From contig NZ_LTAW01000002.1 in the NCBI RefSeq assembly GCF_001639725.1, forward strand, positions 124,001-188,000: a stretch of 64,000 nucleotides of DNA, read 5' to 3'. Within the stretch, counting starts at the first letter, position 1. Each line of letters starts with the position of its first letter. The stretch comes from Marinomonas atlantica (GTDB lineage Bacteria; Pseudomonadota; Gammaproteobacteria; Pseudomonadales; Marinomonadaceae). The translations under genes and the position numbers were made by a program. The notes beneath the pieces were generated by a model. The model was not told the DNA's origin. It was given only the letters and a program-made list of their open reading frames with translations, and searched no databases. This document shows positions 61,059 through 64,000 of the stretch, piece by piece.

Positions 61059-62324
61059 TTAAGAATCACTTTTACGGTCAATGAACGCATCAGCACGAAG
61101 CTCAGATAACCAGTTATCCAACACAAAGCTTTGTTTCTGAGCCATGATTGCTCGTTCTGCGTTACGACGTTTTACTTGGTCGCTAATATCGTTTTGACGA
61201 CGGCCATCCACTTCAAGAATATGCCAGCCGAATTGAGATAAAAACGGTTTGCTGATGCTGCCCACAGGGGTTTTGTTCATCATCTCTTCAAATTCAGGCA
61301 CCATGGTTGCAGGTGTTACCCAGCCCAAGTCACCGCCTTGAAGGGTTGAACCTTGGTCTTCACTGTACTCACGCGCCAAGTCAGCAAAGTTAGCGCCTTG
61401 CTCTAAACGAGTGTGAAGTTGTTCAGCCAATTCGCGCGTTTGCTTATTATTACGGATTTCGTTTGGACGTAATAACAAGTGGCTGACTTTTGTCTCTTGC
61501 TGAACAGCGACATCTTGTGAACGCTTTTCAATCACCCACAATAAATGAAAGCCTGCATTACTTTGCAGTGGGCCGACTAAGGTGCCTTCTTCTTGTGAAC
61601 TAACCGCTTGAGTGAATAAGCGCGGTAGCTCATTCGCTTTACGCCAGCCTAGGTCGCCACCTTCGATCGCAAATTGGCCCTGGGAGTTGGCAATAGCCTG
61701 ATTAATAAAATCTTGCTCTGAACCAATTTGATCCGCAATCGCTTCAACTTGCGCTCGTGCTTCCGCGACATCTGATGCACGAACAACAATGTGACGTAAA
61801 TGGAATTCTGCTTGATTTTGGCCGTTTGCTTGTTGATTTAGAAGGAAGTCTTCAATCTCCTGTTCAGTGACAGAAATACGAGACTGAGTGACTTGTTGAC
61901 GCGCCTTGCTGATCAAGACTTCATTTTCAATTTGTTGGCGATAGCGTTTGTAATCCACGCCTTGATTCGCCAGTAGTTGTCTTAGGCCATTGATATCTGT
62001 GTTGAAATTGGACGCTACACTCATTATTGCTTGATCAACTTCTGAGGTGCTTGCTCGAATACCTTGCTTGCGTGCGTAATTTACTTGCAGAGCTTCTTCA
62101 ATCAGCTGGTTAACGATTTGACGGTGAATGGTGTCAGTTAGCCTGCCGCCAGGCACTCGGTCTTTGACCACTTGGAAACGGGCATCGACATCACTCTCCA
62201 AAATTGGACGAGCATCAACGACTGCTGCTAAACCGTCAATTTTCACAGGTTCCGCAATAACAGGCGCGGCTGTCCACGCTGCGGATGTTACTAACAGTGA
62301 GCAAATAAACTTCTTATACATCAT
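61059..62324 (-). CDS. surA: Periplasmic chaperone/peptidyl-prolyl isomerase SurA
   Basis: SurA of 421 residues, chaperone for outer-membrane proteins. The signal peptide ends near residue 25 (TAAPVIA), followed by the N-terminal chaperone domain (IDGLAAVVDARPILESDV). Two parvulin-type PPIase domains lie at about 175-280 (AEFHLRHIVV) and about 285-390 (KVSHLLLRPNEI and FADLAREYSEDQGS). Its start overlaps the lptD stop by one base (TAATG), so the two are translationally coupled. LptD, encoded next to it, is itself a SurA client. Confidence 0.96.
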   Translation of the reverse strand: MMYKKFICSLLVTSAAWTAAPVIAEPVKIDGLAAVVDARPILESDVDARFQVVKDRVPGGRLTDTIHRQIVNQLIEEALQVNYARKQGIRASTSEVDQAIMSVASNFNTDINGLRQLLANQGVDYKRYRQQIENEVLISKARQQVTQSRISVTEQEIEDFLLNQQANGQNQAEFHLRHIVVRASDVAEARAQVEAIADQIGSEQDFINQAIANSQGQFAIEGGDLGWRKANELPRLFTQAVSSQEEGTLVGPLQSNAGFHLLWVIEKRSQDVAVQQETKVSHLLLRPNEIRNNKQTRELAEQLHTRLEQGANFADLAREYSEDQGSTLQGGDLGWVTPATMVPEFEEMMNKTPVGSISKPFLSQFGWHILEVDGRRQNDISDQVKRRNAERAIMAQKQSFVLDNWLSELRADAFIDRKSDS

Positions 62325-64000
62325 TAATATCCGACCTTGCCTTGGTTCCAGTAGTCGTCTGCGATAGTGTCGATATCCGAATTGGTTCGCCCCACATCAC
62401 TTAAACTACGTAAAATAAATTGTAGGAAAATACCTTCGTCAAACTGCCCGTCATTATCACGCCAGCGTTGGTAGCTAAACGATGTCTTGATACAGCAATT
62501 TTCATAACCAAATCCTTCCACCTGAGCGGTCTGCTCTTTGTCTATCCAATCATAGGATTGTTGATGGAAGAAATGCCAGTTTTCATTAATCGGGATGATA
62601 GTGCCAAAACTCGATTGTTTCGTCATGTCGGCTTCGTTGTCATCATAAAGGTATGAGAAACTAAGATTAAAGACAAAGCCATTGTTTGGCTTGTATTTCA
62701 AAGCAGTTTGCGCAAGATCTACACGATCTTCATCAAAATCATAGTTAAAATGATTTGCCAGTGTGAAATTATCGCCGTTGTAAGCGGCTGTGGTTAGCAC
62801 TGGGCTATGATGGCTGCTGTCAACAATGTTTCCTGTGTCACCATCAATGCCGACTTTGCGATCACGTAAATAAAATACCTGCCCACCTTGGAATGTCCAA
62901 CGGTTTACGTTGTTGCCATTGTAAAGACGGCTTTCTATACCCAGTGAGACTTGCTCTGTATCCCCGATTCGATCGTTACCGCTGAAGCGACGATGAGAAA
63001 AGGCTTGCCCGTAAGTCATTTCCATTTCATTCGCGTCAAAGTCTGGAATGTCAGACTGATTTTCATACGGTGCGTATAAGTAATTGACCCTCGGCTCTAA
63101 TGTTTGACGCCAATCTGTATTGAAGCGACGGTCGAATACAACACTGGTGTCTAAATAATAAGACAGGTGGTTGACGCTAGTATCTTTGTCTTGATTGGTA
63201 TCGTAATTATGCAAGCTGTAGTCACGGTATTGGTGTAACACGCCGGCTGTTGCTTGGCCCCAAGCATTACCTGTACTGATATTGATATCTTGGTTTAAGA
63301 CCATACGTTTGCCATCAGAGCCTTCTTTATCCGGCTCATAGAAGTCAGTAAATTCAACATCTGGACGGTAGCTGTAGCGAGTATCTGCGTAGCGATAAGA
63401 GGCGCTCAAACGAGGTAACCATTCCAATGGTTTATCTTCTGTTGGATCGGGTGTCTGGAAGCGTCGAACTTGAACATTCGAGCTAAAGTTTCCCAGATTA
63501 TAGCGAGCATAGCCTCGGCGCTCGTAGTTGTCTTCTTCTTGAATGCTGGTGTTGTTAACGTCCGGTTCCACGTTTTCTGTGGGGTTATCTTCTAGGTAAG
63601 CACCAATACCAAAGCTTTGAGTGAATTGTTGGTCACTGGTGAATTTACGCAGAGTACCTTCATTGCCATGGTTATCGTAAAAAGAAGATTGTTCAAACTG
63701 GGTTTTGCCGTATTCACTTAGATGACGCAGTTCTATATCGAAGCCTTGGCCGCTGTCGTCTTTGTCATTGCTATCCTCAGAGACGATTGGAATCACCAAA
63801 TTAGGTGTGATGGTCGCATCGTAATTGGGGGCAAGATTCAAATAGTAGGGCGTTGACAAGGTTAGCTGTTTGCCACTAAAGCCAAAGCTGGGAAACAAAA
63901 AGCCTGTTTGACGACGTTGATCCAATGGGAAGCGCAGCCAAGGGAAGTAGAAAATAGGCACATCGTAAACGCGAATTTGAACATGCTTGGCGGTACCGAA
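62324..64000 (-). CDS. lptD: LPS-assembly protein LptD, 3' part
   Basis: C-terminal part of LptD, the outer-membrane beta-barrel that, with LptE, inserts lipopolysaccharide. The frame is open to the window end (first residues FGTAKHVQIRVYDVPIF) and so continues beyond it; about 558 residues are visible of the usual ~780. IFYFPWLRFPLDQRRQTGFLFP marks the entry to the barrel, and aromatic/charged beta strands continue to the C-terminus (QGKVGY). The N-terminal jellyroll is missing because of the window edge. Its stop overlaps the surA start. It is the first gene of the operon. Confidence 0.95.
   Translation of the reverse strand, partial: FGTAKHVQIRVYDVPIFYFPWLRFPLDQRRQTGFLFPSFGFSGKQLTLSTPYYLNLAPNYDATITPNLVIPIVSEDSNDKDDSGQGFDIELRHLSEYGKTQFEQSSFYDNHGNEGTLRKFTSDQQFTQSFGIGAYLEDNPTENVEPDVNNTSIQEEDNYERRGYARYNLGNFSSNVQVRRFQTPDPTEDKPLEWLPRLSASYRYADTRYSYRPDVEFTDFYEPDKEGSDGKRMVLNQDINISTGNAWGQATAGVLHQYRDYSLHNYDTNQDKDTSVNHLSYYLDTSVVFDRRFNTDWRQTLEPRVNYLYAPYENQSDIPDFDANEMEMTYGQAFSHRRFSGNDRIGDTEQVSLGIESRLYNGNNVNRWTFQGGQVFYLRDRKVGIDGDTGNIVDSSHHSPVLTTAAYNGDNFTLANHFNYDFDEDRVDLAQTALKYKPNNGFVFNLSFSYLYDDNEADMTKQSSFGTIIPINENWHFFHQQSYDWIDKEQTAQVEGFGYENCCIKTSFSYQRWRDNDGQFDEGIFLQFILRSLSDVGRTNSDIDTIADDYWNQGKVGY

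Noticed and set aside
1..64000. Search for tRNA, rRNA, CRISPR arrays, insertion sequences and prophage genes
   Set aside because: No cloverleaf, regular repeat-spacer pattern, transposase or phage gene was recognised by eye.

Overview
This window reads as core chromosome of a marine gammaproteobacterium close to Marinomonas or another Oceanospirillales member. The evidence is the gene order (rbfA-truB-rpsO-pnp, rpsU-yqeY-dnaG-rpoD, lptD-surA-pdxA-rsmA-apaG-apaH-glpE-cca), a HexR-type glk-zwf-eda operon, a wealth of c-di-GMP and chemotaxis proteins, and moderate GC with AT-rich spacers. This taxonomic reading is inference. No rRNA, tRNA, CRISPR array, insertion sequence or prophage was found.

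Layout. 1-3.9 kb: ribosome maturation and RNA decay (rbfA, truB, rpsO, pnp), with a clear stem-loop leader before pnp. 4.0-9.6 kb: an accessory stretch holding an orphan low-GC ORF, a shortened BCCT transporter coupled to a 52-residue ORF behind a 26-bp palindrome, and a 7TM-DISM/GGDEF/EAL protein. 9.6-12.8 kb: a lipoprotein with COG4315-type repeats, an ECF sigma factor, its anti-sigma factor, and an AraC/GyrI-like regulator. 12.9-26 kb: a divergent PRPP-synthetase-like enzyme, a chemoreceptor with a duplicated sensor domain, gph, flavoproteins, a Nudix hydrolase and many small conserved families (DUF1840, DUF2789, DUF2164, DUF924, VF530, DUF3080).

26-31.5 kb: a diguanylate cyclase, then glk-zwf-eda for glucose entry into the Entner-Doudoroff route behind a predicted HexR operator, then a YkvA-GNAT fusion. 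31.5-38 kb: pseudoazurin, a lone iron-type solute-binding protein with a Fur-box-like site, a membrane-anchored glutaredoxin, a hexapeptide acyltransferase, and a periplasmic binding protein paired with a GGDEF/EAL protein. 38-48.4 kb: a beta-alanine (omega-amino acid) catabolic pair, an RND efflux pair with a convergent LysR gene, an Asp/Glu-type racemase and an FMN reductase.

48.4-64 kb: phoH-type PIN/ATPase gene, the macromolecular synthesis operon (rpsU, yqeY, dnaG, rpoD) facing divergently from tsaD-folB, and the outer-membrane biogenesis/housekeeping operon from lptD (cut by the window end) to cca. Rho-independent terminators separate most units. Second-look items are the TM1-less BCCT transporter with its coupled mini-ORF and palindrome, the YkvA-GNAT fusion, the CxxCxGxG-flavoprotein fusion, the PRPP synthetase-like enzyme, and a two-stem RNA-like element at 14870-14939. 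None of these has been confirmed as a new system.
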